DNA from: Lunularia cruciata
Lineage: Eukaryota; Streptophyta; Marchantiopsida; Lunulariales; Lunulariaceae
Direction: 5' to 3'
NCBI GenBank assembly: GCA_948567375.1
Contig: OX419758.1
Span: 41,173,001 to 41,237,000, forward strand
DNA length: 64,000 bases
A program made the translations under genes and the position numbers. Shown here in pieces: positions 43,340 through 55,507 of the stretch. The stretch's first letter is position 1, and every line of letters begins with the position of its first letter. The notes under the pieces are model-generated. The model did no database searches. It had not been told where the DNA came from and was given only the letters and a program-made list of their open reading frames with translations.

Positions 43340-44270
43340 ATTAGAAATTAAGGAGAGAAGGATGCTAAGGAGGCTTGCTGGTTGAACTGATAGTCCATGG
43401 ACAACAAAGGTAACAAGAGATCCCAATCTCCTAACTGACATCTCTGCAAACCATACTTCTGCAATACTCGCTTCACCATTTGAACCATCTTTGTGCTAAG
43501 CAATCTACCTTATGGTGATCTTTGGAGGTAGTATAATGATCAATCAAAGCCTTGTCACACAAGACTTGACACTCTTCCAAGAACTTTCTACCTTGATCAG
43601 TCAAAACCTCAATTGGTGCACCAAAATGATTGAGAAGCTGATCCAAGAATGAGTAAGCCATCCCTTCATTGGACTTGTTAGGAAGTGCCACCAACTCAAT
43701 TCACTTAGAGAAGTGCTCCATCATAACCAAAACATACTGATGATGTCTCATAGTCAATGGTAAAGGTCAAGCAAAGTTCAAACTCCAATGGTAGCCCAAC
43801 CCCATTATAGTTAATGGGTATAACTATAGTATAGTTAATGGCATATGAGCATTAAGTGATGGTCTAACTTGGTCACAAACCACACATCTGGCAACAAACT
43901 AATGTACATTAGTCTACATACTACACCAACAATAATGATTCTAGAGTAAGCTATATGTACACTTTACTCCAAAATGTTATACCTCCTCATGAGTATGATG
44001 GACCAACTGTGGTCTTTGAGATAGAAGTGGTACTACTTGCACTCTACCATCCTCCCATACACAAAGGATGTATATACCCTCCAACTTGAACAATTTGGCT
44101 CATTGAAGAATATAGTATCTCTCCTTGGCCCGCAACTGCGCTACCCACAACACCAATGCAAAGATAATCCGTCATTAAGACATCATCATGAATGTCTTGC
44201 TAAACTATACCACTATCTACACTCTTAGGATGTATGGCCTCAATAACTCCTCCTATATGCATTAAGATAG
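43340..44270 (-). pseudogene. Element E DDE integrase
   Basis: The open stretch 43473-43694 reads MVALPNKSNEGMAYSFLDQL, LNHFGAPIEVLTDQGRKFLE, ECQVLCDKALIDHYTTSKDH, HKVDCLAQRW. The second catalytic Asp in LTDQG is kept, and the third (Glu in GLAER) has become Gln. Upstream, near 43800-44000, the zinc region is degenerate. It is better preserved than in C at the second Asp. Confidence 0.88.
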
Positions 44271-44439
44271 ATACCACCAAAGCCTTAGATAATATACAAA
44301 GAAAGTTAAATGCATGCCAACCTAGTACCATCTCCTCATTTGCCTCACCTTGCCAACATGCTTTGATTTTGATATTGCTGGTTGGGACATGGGTATCTAC
44401 TCAACCCATTTGCAGCATGGTCACCATTCCAGGTTTGTG

Positions 44440-44620
44440 AATAACCATGAAATCATACTCAAGTGGTGATGCTTATTGACTACATCCTACACTACTTTGC
44501 CAAGCCAAGGCTCATAATTCAGGTCAAACAATTTAGGTCCATAGCCTGACCAAAAATTTGATGCTTGAATGCCTCTAACACTATTCTAATAATGATAATA
44601 TTGGTACAAAAATGCATTGC
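44440..44620 (-). other. Deletion junction: RT missing from element E
   Basis: Going down the minus strand, sequence matching C 21830-21970 (TTTGGGACTCATAATTAT, ACCAATATTAT) is followed within ~150 bp by sequence matching C ~23480-23600 (GAGTATGATTT, ATGGTTATTCACAAACC). About 1.4-1.5 kb that holds RT and most of RNase H in C is therefore absent. Confidence 0.75.
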
Positions 44621-45639
44621 CCGCTCCCTCTCATCAACATTGGGCTCCACTAATTGCTATAATTATGAGTCCCAAACAAGTCCAAGTCCTCCCTTTTGAA
44701 AAGCATGAGAGCTTGGGAAACTCATAAGTGTAGGTAAAGTGGCTTTGGGCTGTCCAACAAGGTTCATGATTGCCATAAGTGACCTATCAGTCACTACTAC
44801 CATCTGAGACTAATGCCCAATATCCAAGATGTCATCAACCATAAGGTGGTCTAGTCATTGAATCTTATCATAAACACGTTGTAGAACCTCTCTAGGTAAG
44901 AGGTCCATCTACCAAAGACAAAGACAATGAGCCTATGATCCCACTCTGGCTACATCCAACAACACGGCAAGTCCCATCTAAGTATGGACCTGATGTGTAC
45001 TTGCCACCACTTGAGTGCAAGAATCACCCATCAAAGGGATGTTCTCCAAAATGTAGGTTGGAGAAACACACTGATGAACCTAGAGATGTTGTAGGATACA
45101 TAAGATTTCCCAAAACACACCAAAATAGGGATCTTGGAGACCTTGACCTCAACCAACATGTATGTCCCTAACATGGCCATCCAAATATCACCAAATGAAT
45201 AGGACCATATCTCTCCATGTCTTGCACCCCTAGCAAGTCAACGTCTATTGATAGGATCTTCTGGTAACCATGATTGTTGACATTGGTAATAACTCTAGAT
45301 ACCAATGTGCCACATGATGTAGGGAGACTTGCCGAGCAGTCTCATCTCTCTCTACATACAAGTACCTTTGTACTCAAATACCTACATGTAATATCATAAC
45401 TAGTCCAGTGTTAATCCCACCAAACAACTCCAATAAACATACTCCGTCTATTAGATACTACTAAGCAATGAGTGAGGTATCTAAAGGTGACAATGTGATA
45501 GACTTTGGAGGCTCATCCTCACACTGGTCTCTTGGTGGTATAGAGGCTCCAATCCAAGCTTGTTGCACCAACTGATCCGCATGTTGCTATAATGCCTCCT
45601 TGGAACTCCACAATGGAACATCCAAGGTGGATAGAACAA

Positions 45640-46300
45640 TCCCAATCATACTACAAATCTGAGTGATCTCCTCTGGTACTGGAGTATCCTTTGTATGGGC
45701 ATTTCCCTCCAATAAGTCACCATGCCAAGTAATAGAACCATTGAAGGTTGAAATTGATGCCGCCATCGTCCTTGACTATAGTGAGCCAAAATTACCACTA
45801 TTAAAGCATATTGGTAAGCAACATGCACGTCCTTCACTTGACTGCCAATCTGGTCTATAGGAGGTTTTTTCTCCCAATAGTCAATACTAAAACCCATGGG
45901 GTACATTATTGTTCCACCAACTAGCACATCAAATGACTCAACTACTGTTGCAATAGCTTGAGCTTTTACCACAAAGCTATTAGTTAGATGACCTGGCTGA
46001 ATCTGGACAATGAGCTCTCCACATGGGATGTACTATGTAGAACCACCCCCTAGAGATGTTTGGATTTGAAATGAACACCTCTCCACATTGATCTTCCGTA
46101 GCTCTAGACCATCAACTACAACCTTCCACAACATAAAAGGTTGCATACTAGAGTTTAAGAAGACACTCTGGGATATATAGACCTTCCTAAAAGGTCCCAC
46201 TAAATGGAAAATCCCCCTTTGGTTATCCAATATGACAACTCCAGGAGTGAACTGTGCTCTCTCAAAAGTAGGTCTAGTTGGTAACTCCTCCAATCTAACA
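45640..46300 (-). pseudogene. Element E aspartic protease
   Basis: The open stretch 46033-46293 runs from FERAQFTPGVVILDNQRGIF to VFLNSSMQPFMLWKVVV, where the catalytic D-S-G has become N-S-S. It ends CSFQIQTSLGG. The stretch 45646-45972 carries ESFDVLVGGTIMYPMGFSID, the conserved end of this protease type. The break between them is one stop. C has D-S-N at the active site, so both copies lost it separately. Confidence 0.78.
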
Positions 46301-46774
46301 ACTATTGCCTACCATAAACCATTGGTTGTTGACCAGATCTCATGCTCCTCAACCAAGTTAGCTCCATCATCAACCACTTATGTTCCAATAGTATGAACCA
46401 CATCATCCTTATTCTCACAAAGTGTGGCAACCAACCAAAACAATGGAGTTGGGTCAACTCCTAATGTAAACATGTCATTGGTTGAGAATAAAGGGAAGTG
46501 CGTAATCAATTGACCCGCCCCCAACATTGAGCTAGACTAAATTGGTGTAGTAGTAGGTGGCTGACCAACATCTAGTTTATTATATGCTTCATCACCACCT
46601 ACCACACTTGCACTAGGACGTCTAGGAACTATGGATATCATCTATAGTGCCTCAGAGAGTGTACAAGACTGGGGGAATCTGACCTATCTACCAGGCTCTA
46701 GGTCCAAGTCCATTAATGCTCCTCTAGGCTTTGGAGCACATACTGCACTCCTAGTCAATACAACAAATGCATTT

Positions 46775-48113
46775 ACTTATGTTGCTCCACACATGAAGTC
46801 CAAGTCATCTCTATCACCAACATAAGAGGTGGAAGCCTCAACATCCAAATCTGATCTCCTCTGAGCAATGGCCATGCTAGCCAATCTTTGCTCCAATTGT
46901 TCAATCCAAGTAGCCATGTCTATATCAAAAGTAAGGGTAGGTACTACACCCTTACCTGAGGTTGATCCTCTACCACCACGGTCTCCATGACTTGGAGCTG
47001 CTCTACCACCTGACATAGCAACCCTCCCACTTCGTAACTTAGGGTGAAGGTCAAAACATTGGTCACTAGTGTAACCAAATCTATGGCAATGGTCACACAA
47101 TCTTTATGTTGGATGTGATGCACCAAAGGTATTATGTCCATTGCCCTGAGTGCAATCTCTCTTGAGGTCCACCACAAGTCCAACAAGTAACACCACAATT
47201 GATTGGTTGTTGTTGACCTAAAAATGAAGGTAAAGGTCAAGCTACACTAGGCCCTCCACTTGCTCTATGGGATCTAGACTGTCTACTCTGCCCTTGGAAG
47301 CCAACATGGCATGGAGCACTTTGTTGCACTCTGGAAGAAGTAATAGTTGTGGACAAGATTTCCTTACCAAATCTAGATATCACCACTCTCTCTCCACCAT
47401 GTTGAGCTCATTATGCTCAGCCAAACCAAAACCATTGCCAAAGTAGGTGAAGTAGCTTATAACAACATATCATCAAATACTCTATGTCATAACTCCCTAT
47501 CTAGAATCCCATACCAAAATTGGACTGCTTGGGCCTCAATAACTCCTTGAGTAAAACTGATCAATCATCTCATACAAGTGCATGCCTTGGTACTACACCA
47601 CCTCTTGTAGTACCTCTACTTGTAGTAGCACCATCTCCAATAGATCCACCAATGCTAGTGGAGCTAGAACTCATGGGTATTGCCAATCTCTAGAAACCAA
47701 GCTTGAAAAGAGCTCTCTTGAACTCATGATAGTTGTTCATTGGTGGTCCAAATGTTAAAACAACCCCTTAAATGCCATGAAGCATGTGAAAAAAATTCAA
47801 GTTCCATATCTATTGCAGATCATATTAACTATCAAACTCTTGGATGAAGTCTTCCAACTCAATGGTACCCATCGTACTAGAGTCACACTTGGGGCCTTTG
47901 AGGCCCCATAAATCTTGTCCATGTCTCACAACAATGGTACGGATACACCAAGTGCACTCTTCATTGAATCAACTCCTATATCAAACTCCAACTTAGAGTC
48001 AATCTCCTCCCTCATTGGGAATTGAGATACAAGCTGATATTGAGCACCACTTTGGGTAAACCCACTATGTATTGTCATGATATCTCCTCGAGAATCCCCA
48101 AAAAACTCCATTG
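46775..48113 (-). pseudogene. Element E gag with zinc knuckles
   Basis: The start ATG is at 48111: MEFFGDSRGDIMTIHSGFTQ, then SGAQYQLVSQFPMREEIDSK. The capsid part between 47300 and 47900 is broken. Knuckles: CWTCGG-like at ~47180 and CDHCHRFGYTSDQC at ~47090 (His changed to Tyr). The open stretch 46777-47100 continues with a Gly/Arg-rich patch and ATWIEQLEQRLASMAIAQRR, as in C. Confidence 0.8.
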
Positions 48114-49013
48114 TGACAAAGTAACTCAAACCGCAACCATAACCACTGCAAGTGTCCCACCAAGAATCACCATCAAGTACCAAAACCAACCAAACACCAC
48201 CCACTAATGTAGCTCTAACTACAACAACTACACTAGGAAAGTGCAACCTATAACTTGCAATCACAACACACACTCTCACGATCTGCAAGTCAATACTTTT
48301 TGCCTCACCAAAGAGAAACAAGTTGTTTGACTGGTCATCACTCTAACCTCACTAACAAGAGCACACTAGAGCACCAATGCTCTAAAGTCAAGGCACCTCA
48401 CACACACATGGTGCACATACAAGAAATATAGAATAGAGAGAGTCAAATCACAATAAGGCTAAGCAAAACATTCCATCTCATAAATCAATATCGGACTAAC
48501 TCTACCACTATTTGGTACTTGATATAATTGGAGTATCTATCTACTTCCTAAGCTACAAGGATCCAAGAATGGGATCAAACTTCCTTTTGCCAAAATCTAA
48601 CATAAATCCTTTACCAAATTTAATGTAAATCTGACATAAACTCTAACGTAAATCTAACATAAATGGTTGACCACCAAATTCTTTGCTAAATCTTCACTTG
48701 AGCCAAATTGGAAAGATGTGGATCTCCAAATTTCTAATTTGTGGGAATGGGTCCCCAAATCCATCTTCAATTTTTCATTTTGAGCTCAACTCGCACTAAA
48801 TTGGTCTTGCTTTCACCTCTTAAGCTCAAAATGAACATTATTGCTTGAAATTGACTCTATTCTCAAGGAAATTTGGCCAATTCTTCTGCACACAATCACT
48901 CTTAGGGAAATTTGAAACATGATCAAGGTACCAACAATCAACCAGGCTTGGAGATATCTCCAACATCTTCAGTTCCTACACTTGATTTCCCTTTGACTCT
49001 CACTTCTCTGATG

Positions 49014-49467
49014 TAATTAGTTCTTCATTAACTTGAATCAACTCAAATAAAATCAATACTTGATCATTCACTCAACCATCTACAAACAACTAGGCATTGA
49101 TTACAATCAAGCCACACTTGTTCTAGCTAAGAGACTCTAGGTGATGCTCACCAGATTTTTGTCCACCGTAGCCAGGAACTCAAAGGCTTAACATCAAATA
49201 TCTGAGCTCTCTAAGGATGCACTTCCAAGGTTTACCTCTGATTTTGACCTAGATCTCCAACCCTAATGGTCCCACTAAGGATACACCTGATGGTGTGAAC
49301 GGAGCAAGTGATGGTGTGCCCCACCATGTAATCAGTACCCTGATATGAAATCTGACCGTCAACAAATAATCTATGAGTAATCGCCAAAATACCTCAAAAT
49401 ACCAACACTACTACTCTAACATCCAAGCAATGTAGCTATGATGCTCCAAATGGCAGGGCAAATGTCA
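49014..49467 (-). repeat. Repeat B1 of element E
   Basis: On the minus strand it starts TGACATTTG next to unrelated flank and ends GAACTAATTA, followed by CATCAGAGAAGTGAGAGTC, the start of the leader shared with C. No A repeat stands before or after it. Confidence 0.85.
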
Positions 49468-51300
49468 TATAGTTGATGGTTTGAGAAGGAAGTTGCATTT
49501 CACCTTTGCATTGTCATCTTACACCCAATTTATAGGATCAGATCATAATCTTTAGTACAATTTACCAAGATTTCAATAAAAAAAAGATTCAAAGATGTAG
49601 ATAATTTACAAATGATAAGTCTAAATTTCATGTTGCATTCTAGAATTTGAGCCTTTTCAAAGTTTAGACTTTTTCTTTAAAGCTTCAAAGTTTAGACTAA
49701 AGCATAGGTCCAGACCATCGTTGAGCAGTCAAAATTTTAATATTTTCATAGTTTGTAGCTTTATTAAGGAGGCCCAAATTTCTACCACGATGCTCTAAAA
49801 TCTTTTCTAGGCCCAAATAATCGTTTGGTAGTCTAGACTAGAGTCTTCCCGGAGTTTTTGTACCTTTCATAGTTGTTTTAAAAGTCTAGATCTCATAATA
49901 AAGCTCCGGATCTTAATCATACAAATGGATATTCTATACTTGGCCTATATTCTCTAGACATATAGACGTCAAACCTCAAGAAACAAGGTCAGGACTCTTG
50001 TTGAGGTTTAGATTCTCATATTGATCTCCCAAGGGAGAACCAAACAATATTTATATTCAAGTTTTAAGATTTAGGTTACAAGAGGTGCCAGTTACAGTCA
50101 CGTGCGTACCTTAGATGGATCATCTAAACCCAACCATTCCAAGTTTTGAATTCAGTTTTTATAAATTCTTCCAAGGAAGGATAAATGCAGTATTTTTCTT
50201 GAGCAATATTAATACTTGTTTAGCTTAACAAATGTGTTCATGAGTGGAACTCATATTGACATGTATATCTTTCTTTCTGCAATTTTCACCTTCCGGTCTA
50301 AAGTCTATTTCATTCTTCCATATTTTTGCCTAAAGGAAAGACAAATGATCTCTCTCTCTAATGCATATTTATCCAAAGTGATGTAACTGCGTTTATGTTG
50401 GCGTTTATGTTGCGTTTATGTTTATGTTGACATTTTACAGGGACGTTTTCATGAAGCACATGGCAACCTTGACCATGCACATATACATTTGATAGATTAT
50501 GTCATACAGGTGATCTCAATGAGCATAGGGAAAGACCATTCGTATTGAAACTTACTATTAATGACCTAATTGATTTGGCATTGTACCAAATCAATTGTAT
50601 ATGCAACAAATGAGCATTGAGTCAGTTCATCCTATAGGGCAAATTTGACCTGCGTACACACCAAAGTGACTAACTCCATAAACGGTTACCTCATTACAAC
50701 CCGCTTCCCACCTTTACATCTAAATTTCACACTTGTTGTACATGTAACTCCCATTATGATTCTCTCTTGAAAATGAAGATCAGTAGAGAACCGATCACCC
50801 TTGCTTTGAACCCTTAGTTTTTAAATTTTGTATAAGCCTACTCTTTTCTTACACCCAAACCAAGACACATCTAGAGCATTTGTTGTCTTTCCGCTGTTTT
50901 CTGATCTCATATGCAAATTTTGCATAGTATCTCATGTCTAATTTTGGCACAAGTAGCGAACTACTAGATAATGGTCTTATCTTCAGATCCAAATAATGGA
51001 ATTCCATGTTTAAGTTATGACGCCGGTTTCAAGAGAAAATTAAAGTGTAACCCCTTCCCAAGTCTTGGTGTCGACCATTATGAGTAGTAACCGCCATAAA
51101 GTACATGCTTTTACTACCTCTTGTTAGGTTAAGTATTAGAAAGAAAAGGCCGAGCCAAATAGTTTACCCAATAGGAAGAATAAGAGGTAGTACAAGGCAC
51201 TGAACTGCGCGAATAACAAGAAAAATAAGCATAAAGTTTGAAGAGAAGGGTAAAATCTAAGTCAAAGGAAAAAGAACAAGAATCAACCCAGGCCAAGATC
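49468..51300. other. Unassigned DNA right of element E
   Basis: No coding support. A small array of GCGTTTATGTT words lies at ~50391-50432. Otherwise nothing recognisable. Confidence 0.4.
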
Positions 51301-51313
51301 TACGTAGCCTACT

Positions 51314-51425
51314 ACTAAACTATATCATAAAGGTCTACAGATATATTTATAGATGTGGTGGAAGTGTGCAACTAAAATATATCATAAAGATCAACTGACA
51401 TATTTCTAGACGGGGTGGAAGTTTC
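51314..51425. repeat. ~56-bp tandem pair
   Basis: ATATCATAAAG, then ATATATTT.TAGA and GGTGGAAGT, occur twice in a row with scattered differences. Confidence 0.7.
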
Positions 51426-51894
51426 CTAGACATGATGACGTTCCCTCCTGTTGCATGCCTATGTAGACACATTGCTTGAGAACAATAGAGGGTAATCAAG
51501 ACTCTGTACCTCAAACACAGCAGAGGATCCATATTTGCCTTGTAAGGTTTTGGGAATATTAATTTAAAAAGTTTTATGGGTAACACATAAAAGTTTGATG
51601 AGCAGTCAGGTTGAGGGTACACAAGAAAATTACAAGAGCTCTGTACATTGCCATAAATTTTGTATCGGTATTCTATAATGCCAGGGGTTTCTATGGTTAA
51701 GAGTAATGCTCATAAATCTTAATTAAGCCTCATTAAATATTAATTAGTGGACGTAGAATTGAAGCCATTGATTGACCAAGGCCATTAATTAATCTGGATT
51801 CAAAATTGACCACTGGGCTCTCCCATGCTAAAGAGAAACTGCACTAAACATTCATTCATAATCTTCTTCTGAATTAATGAATGCCTTCTTGAAC

Positions 51895-51985
51895 CTTCTC
51901 AATTAGTTAATACCTCCTCAAACCTTCACCAATTAGTTAATACCTCCTCAAACCTTGCCCAATTAGTGAATGCCTCCTCAAAGAA
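51895..51985. repeat. ~32-bp tandem repeat, about three units
   Basis: CAATTAGT(T/G)AAT.CCTCCTCAAA recurs three times, preceded by a more diverged unit. Confidence 0.8.
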
Positions 51986-52510
51986 GAGACTAGAATTGGT
52001 GAATCTCATAATCCAAGAATGCTATGCACAAGTACTCATCCATTGCTCCGCTACAAAATCATGAAATCCATCCAAGGAATTACAAATAAGATGATAAGGA
52101 GTGATCTTGATGAAAGATATGACATGAACAATGATTTTCATGTGAAGAAGACCAAGAGGATGGAACATTATATTTGTTGTTTAGGTGGTGGAATTTCATA
52201 CATATTTCTTGGTATTTGCAATGTAGGATTCAAAGTGCTTACAGTTTTGAGTATATCTTGAAATTATTCCATAAATTGAATTTTGTTGCATTTAGACAAT
52301 TAGAGAGGATAGATATTTCTCATTTAAATCTTTAGTGGATTTTATAAAAGAGCATAGTTTGTTTAAGAATTTTTCCTTTAGAAACCAAACCCTAATGTGG
52401 ATCCAAGTAGCTCTTCCTCTAGATAAATTTGAGCAGAAGGGAAATGGTGCTTCTATAGCAAGGGATTTGAATATTTGGGAGGTTAGTATTAGATCAAAAG
52501 TGAGATTTAC
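51986..52510. other. Unassigned stretch with short open frames
   Basis: Plus frames 52019-52261 and 52335-52676 are open, but their products match no domain known to me. The second enters the 429-bp duplication and ends TTIDVEIYFS. Confidence 0.35.
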
Positions 52511-53366
52511 TAATAGAGTAATGATAGTAATTATCTTTGTCCTTGGGAAAGAGGTGAAGCGGCCAAACAGTAAGGAGAGAGCACAAATATTGATAGTTTT
52601 TTCACAATTAGTAGATTACACTCTTTTTTCCTTGGTACAAAAAACTACAATCGATGTAGAAATCTACTTTAGCTAAAAAGGGTTTTATTTTGTAAATAGT
52701 CAAGTGGAATGTGATGACACAAAAGGAAAATAATACATTTTATAGGAAGTAAGTGTCAAGAGTGTATATTTGTTCAGTTTTGCTTTAAGCTAGTGATTCC
52801 TTTGCCAATTAATTGTAGATCATTTGGATTTGTTCATGATTAAGTTTTTATTTTTTTATAGTTTCCCAACTATGTTGTGATCATGCAATGCTATGACTTG
52901 CTTGCAAAGTTCTCTTATTTGGAGTGATTCAAATGTGAGTAATAGAGTAATGATAGTAATTATCTTTGTCCTTGGGAAAGAGGTGAAGCGGCCAAACAGT
53001 AAGGAGAGAGCACAAATATTGATAGTTTTTTCACAATTAGTAGATTACACTCTTTTTTCCTTGGTACAAAAACCTACAATCGATGTAGAAATCTACTTTA
53101 GCTAAAAAGGGTTTTATTTTGTAAATAGTCAAGTGGAATGTGATGACACAAAAGGAAAATAATACATTTTATAGGAAGTAAGTGTCAAGAGTGTATATTT
53201 GTTCAGTTTTGCTTTAAGCTAGTGATTCCTTTGCCAATTAATTGTAGATCATTTGGATTTGTTCATGATTAAGTTTTTATTTTTTTATAGTTTCCCAACT
53301 ATGTTGTGATCATGCAATGCTATGACTTGCTTGCAAAGTTCTCTTATTTGGAGTGATTCAAATGTG
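52511..53366 (+). repeat. 429-bp tandem duplication, nearly identical
   Basis: Copy 1 is 52511-52939 and copy 2 is 52940-53366. By eye they differ at a single base (an A/C difference in the string GTACAAAAA.CTACAATCG). The copies each hold the same open end (LGKEVKRPNSKERAQILIVF), so the last base changes Thr to Pro. All other repeats in the window are far more diverged. Confidence 0.93.
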
Positions 53367-54809
53367 CAAGGAGATTTTTCTTTGTTTGATTAATTGCATT
53401 ACTTACTAGGGGATCTGAGCTATGTGTCAAGGTGTCACCTTGTTCCATCCTCAAACAAGCAAGCTCCCAAGAGAAGTCTTATTTCAACCAATGTAAAGCT
53501 TGTAGTTGGATCATACATGAATATTACTTAAGAGTTCTAAAGGCAAGATGGCATCCATTGAGAGAGGTCTGGTTAAGTTTAGTGACCCCTTGAGAAACTC
53601 AGATTTGTTAAAGTGGGTGACAAGATGTATAATTTTCAAAATTTTCATATTAACAAGTTAGATATATGGTTAGAAGAAGATGGTGATTTTGTAGAAGAGA
53701 TAGATTCAAACATTGGAGGTCTTGTTAAGCCTCAAAAATAATATAATGAGGAGATTAGAAATAGATTGTTGCATCATTGTTTGGCTATCAACCACCAACC
53801 AAGTGGTCTCTTGAATCCAAGAGTATAAATAAATTTTACGGTTTTGTGAATCATAGAATGTAAAAGATTCTCATGGTTGGTCATATGATATATGTGTATT
53901 GAAATAGTGAAATTTATATACATGTTTGAGGAGAAGAGGTATACATGACCTTCGAGGAGAAGAGGTATATTTGAAAACCTATTTTTAAAGGAGTAAGGAG
54001 TTTCAATAATAGGTTGGGTAGCCATAAACATTCAAAAGATTTTATAGTCATTTAAAACAAATTTTATGGGGACTTGGGAAGGGAAATTTTAGAAAATTTA
54101 TGGTTATTCCATAGAATTCAATAAAAGGTTATGGAATCTATAAAGGATGATATATAAGGATTATGTTAATGAGTTCATTTGCAAAAATTAATTACCCTAA
54201 TATGAATTTGGAACTTGGAGGAGTAAATTAATTTTTAGTCTCATTTTGTCATTCTATGTTTCACACTACAAACTTGTTTTTGGTCAAGTCATGTTTATTT
54301 TTGGTCTTGTCAATCACATCTGTGAGAGTCATTGGTGGTCTCATTGGTCACATTCATAGTCAAGCAAAAGGTCATTATAGGGATAATGGGTCATGTTAGT
54401 AACATTTCTTGTGAAAGGAATGAAATGCATATGTGAATTTCCATATTTATGTTGATAGTCTTGAGTGCATTGCCTTTTTTGCATTGAGGATCCTATTGCA
54501 CTTAGAATTGGGGAGACATTTTGACATTTAGTATTGTACTTTGTCTTTCTCTCTCCAAGAACACACCAGTTGCCTAGTTGTGGAGCTTACAAATAAGAGG
54601 TCATGTGTAGACCTATCACTAATAGTTTGAGTTGTTTGTTTGCCCAAGCACAAGAATCTTCTACCCTTGTTTCTAGTGTTCCTTCTATTGGGTAGAGGAG
54701 TAATAGACAACCTAACCTATCATCATAATGTACACTCTTGGTCTATTGATCATCACTTCTAGCATTACTAATGAGAAATATACAACAAGCCTAAGCATAA
54801 TACCCATAT
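53367..54809. other. Unassigned DNA
   Basis: Some plus-strand readings near 53400-53760 (HLVPSSNKQAPKRSLISTNV, LDIWLEEDGDFVEEIDSNIG) look protein-like, but I cannot assign them. Near 53890-54000 GAGGAGAAGAGGTATA is repeated. No RNA gene seen. Confidence 0.35.
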
Positions 54810-55507
54810 TGTGAGCCCAACTTATCTCTCACTCAAGATGAATCTCTGATAGCTACTAGGGTAAGAACTCACCATGGATTAAGAAGGCAAAGAACCAAAA
54901 TTCCATCACACTCCTCCAAGGCAAGAACTCCAAGGCACCTCCAAGACTCAAGCTATTATTCACTAGACAACTCAATGAGAGAGATATAGTTGCAACAGAA
55001 AGGATAATGAGTACCTCCTCACCCTTAGCTTATATACTTGTGAAAGAGTTACATCCCAATGTTACTAATTACCATAGTAACTCAAGTTACTAGGCAAATA
55101 AAGTCTACAGTCTAAAGGAATATCCAAACTCATGGGAATAATCTTCTAAATATGTGATCTTATCTTAACCCAACTACTAAGTTGAAGATTCCTTCACATG
55201 CAATATATTAGATTATAGAAGAATCCAAATCAAAAAGGTTTATGAGTTGAAGGGTTTTCAACTCTTTCTCAAAGCCAAACACCTAAGAACAATACCAAGT
55301 CAATACATTAGAATCCAAAATAGCGGTTCTCACTCTTTCACCTTCCTCTAAAGTTGAATCACCTTTATCTTGGCTATAACTAACTCTAGCTAATCATAGC
55401 TAATGTAGAAATTTTCTTTAACTCTATATAAATAATATCTCTTGACTATTTTTAATATATTTTAAATATCATAACAGAGCATACATGCATCAATGGGTGT
55501 TATAACA
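54810..55507 (-). repeat. Solo LTR of the D type
   Basis: It matches 15041-15743 end to end, including the TATA at 55028-55037. On the plus strand it runs from TGTGAGCCC to TGTTATAACA. Neither side carries integrase or a primer-binding site, so it is a solo LTR. A clean target duplication is not visible (left CATAT, right CACTA). Confidence 0.78.
55028..55037 (-). promoter_or_regulatory. TATA box in solo D-type LTR
   Basis: GTATATAAGC on the minus strand, the same as in the D LTR. Confidence 0.55.

Larger units (their letters stand above)
41925..49467 (-). mobile_element. Element E: minus-strand relative of C, without RT
   Basis: It is the same family as C and shares all repeats. B1 lies at 49014-49467, and the 3' end is A1 (42478-42584), B2 (42030-42477) and A2 (about 41925-42029). 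Gag, protease, the RNase H end and integrase are readable on the minus strand. The RT and most of RNase H are missing. Its flanks differ from those of C, so it is an independent insertion. It lacks the tRNA-like block of the C leader. Confidence 0.85.

Noticed and set aside
54810-55507. 5' LTR of a second D element
   Set aside because: No primer-binding site or internal region lies on either side. Best called a solo LTR.
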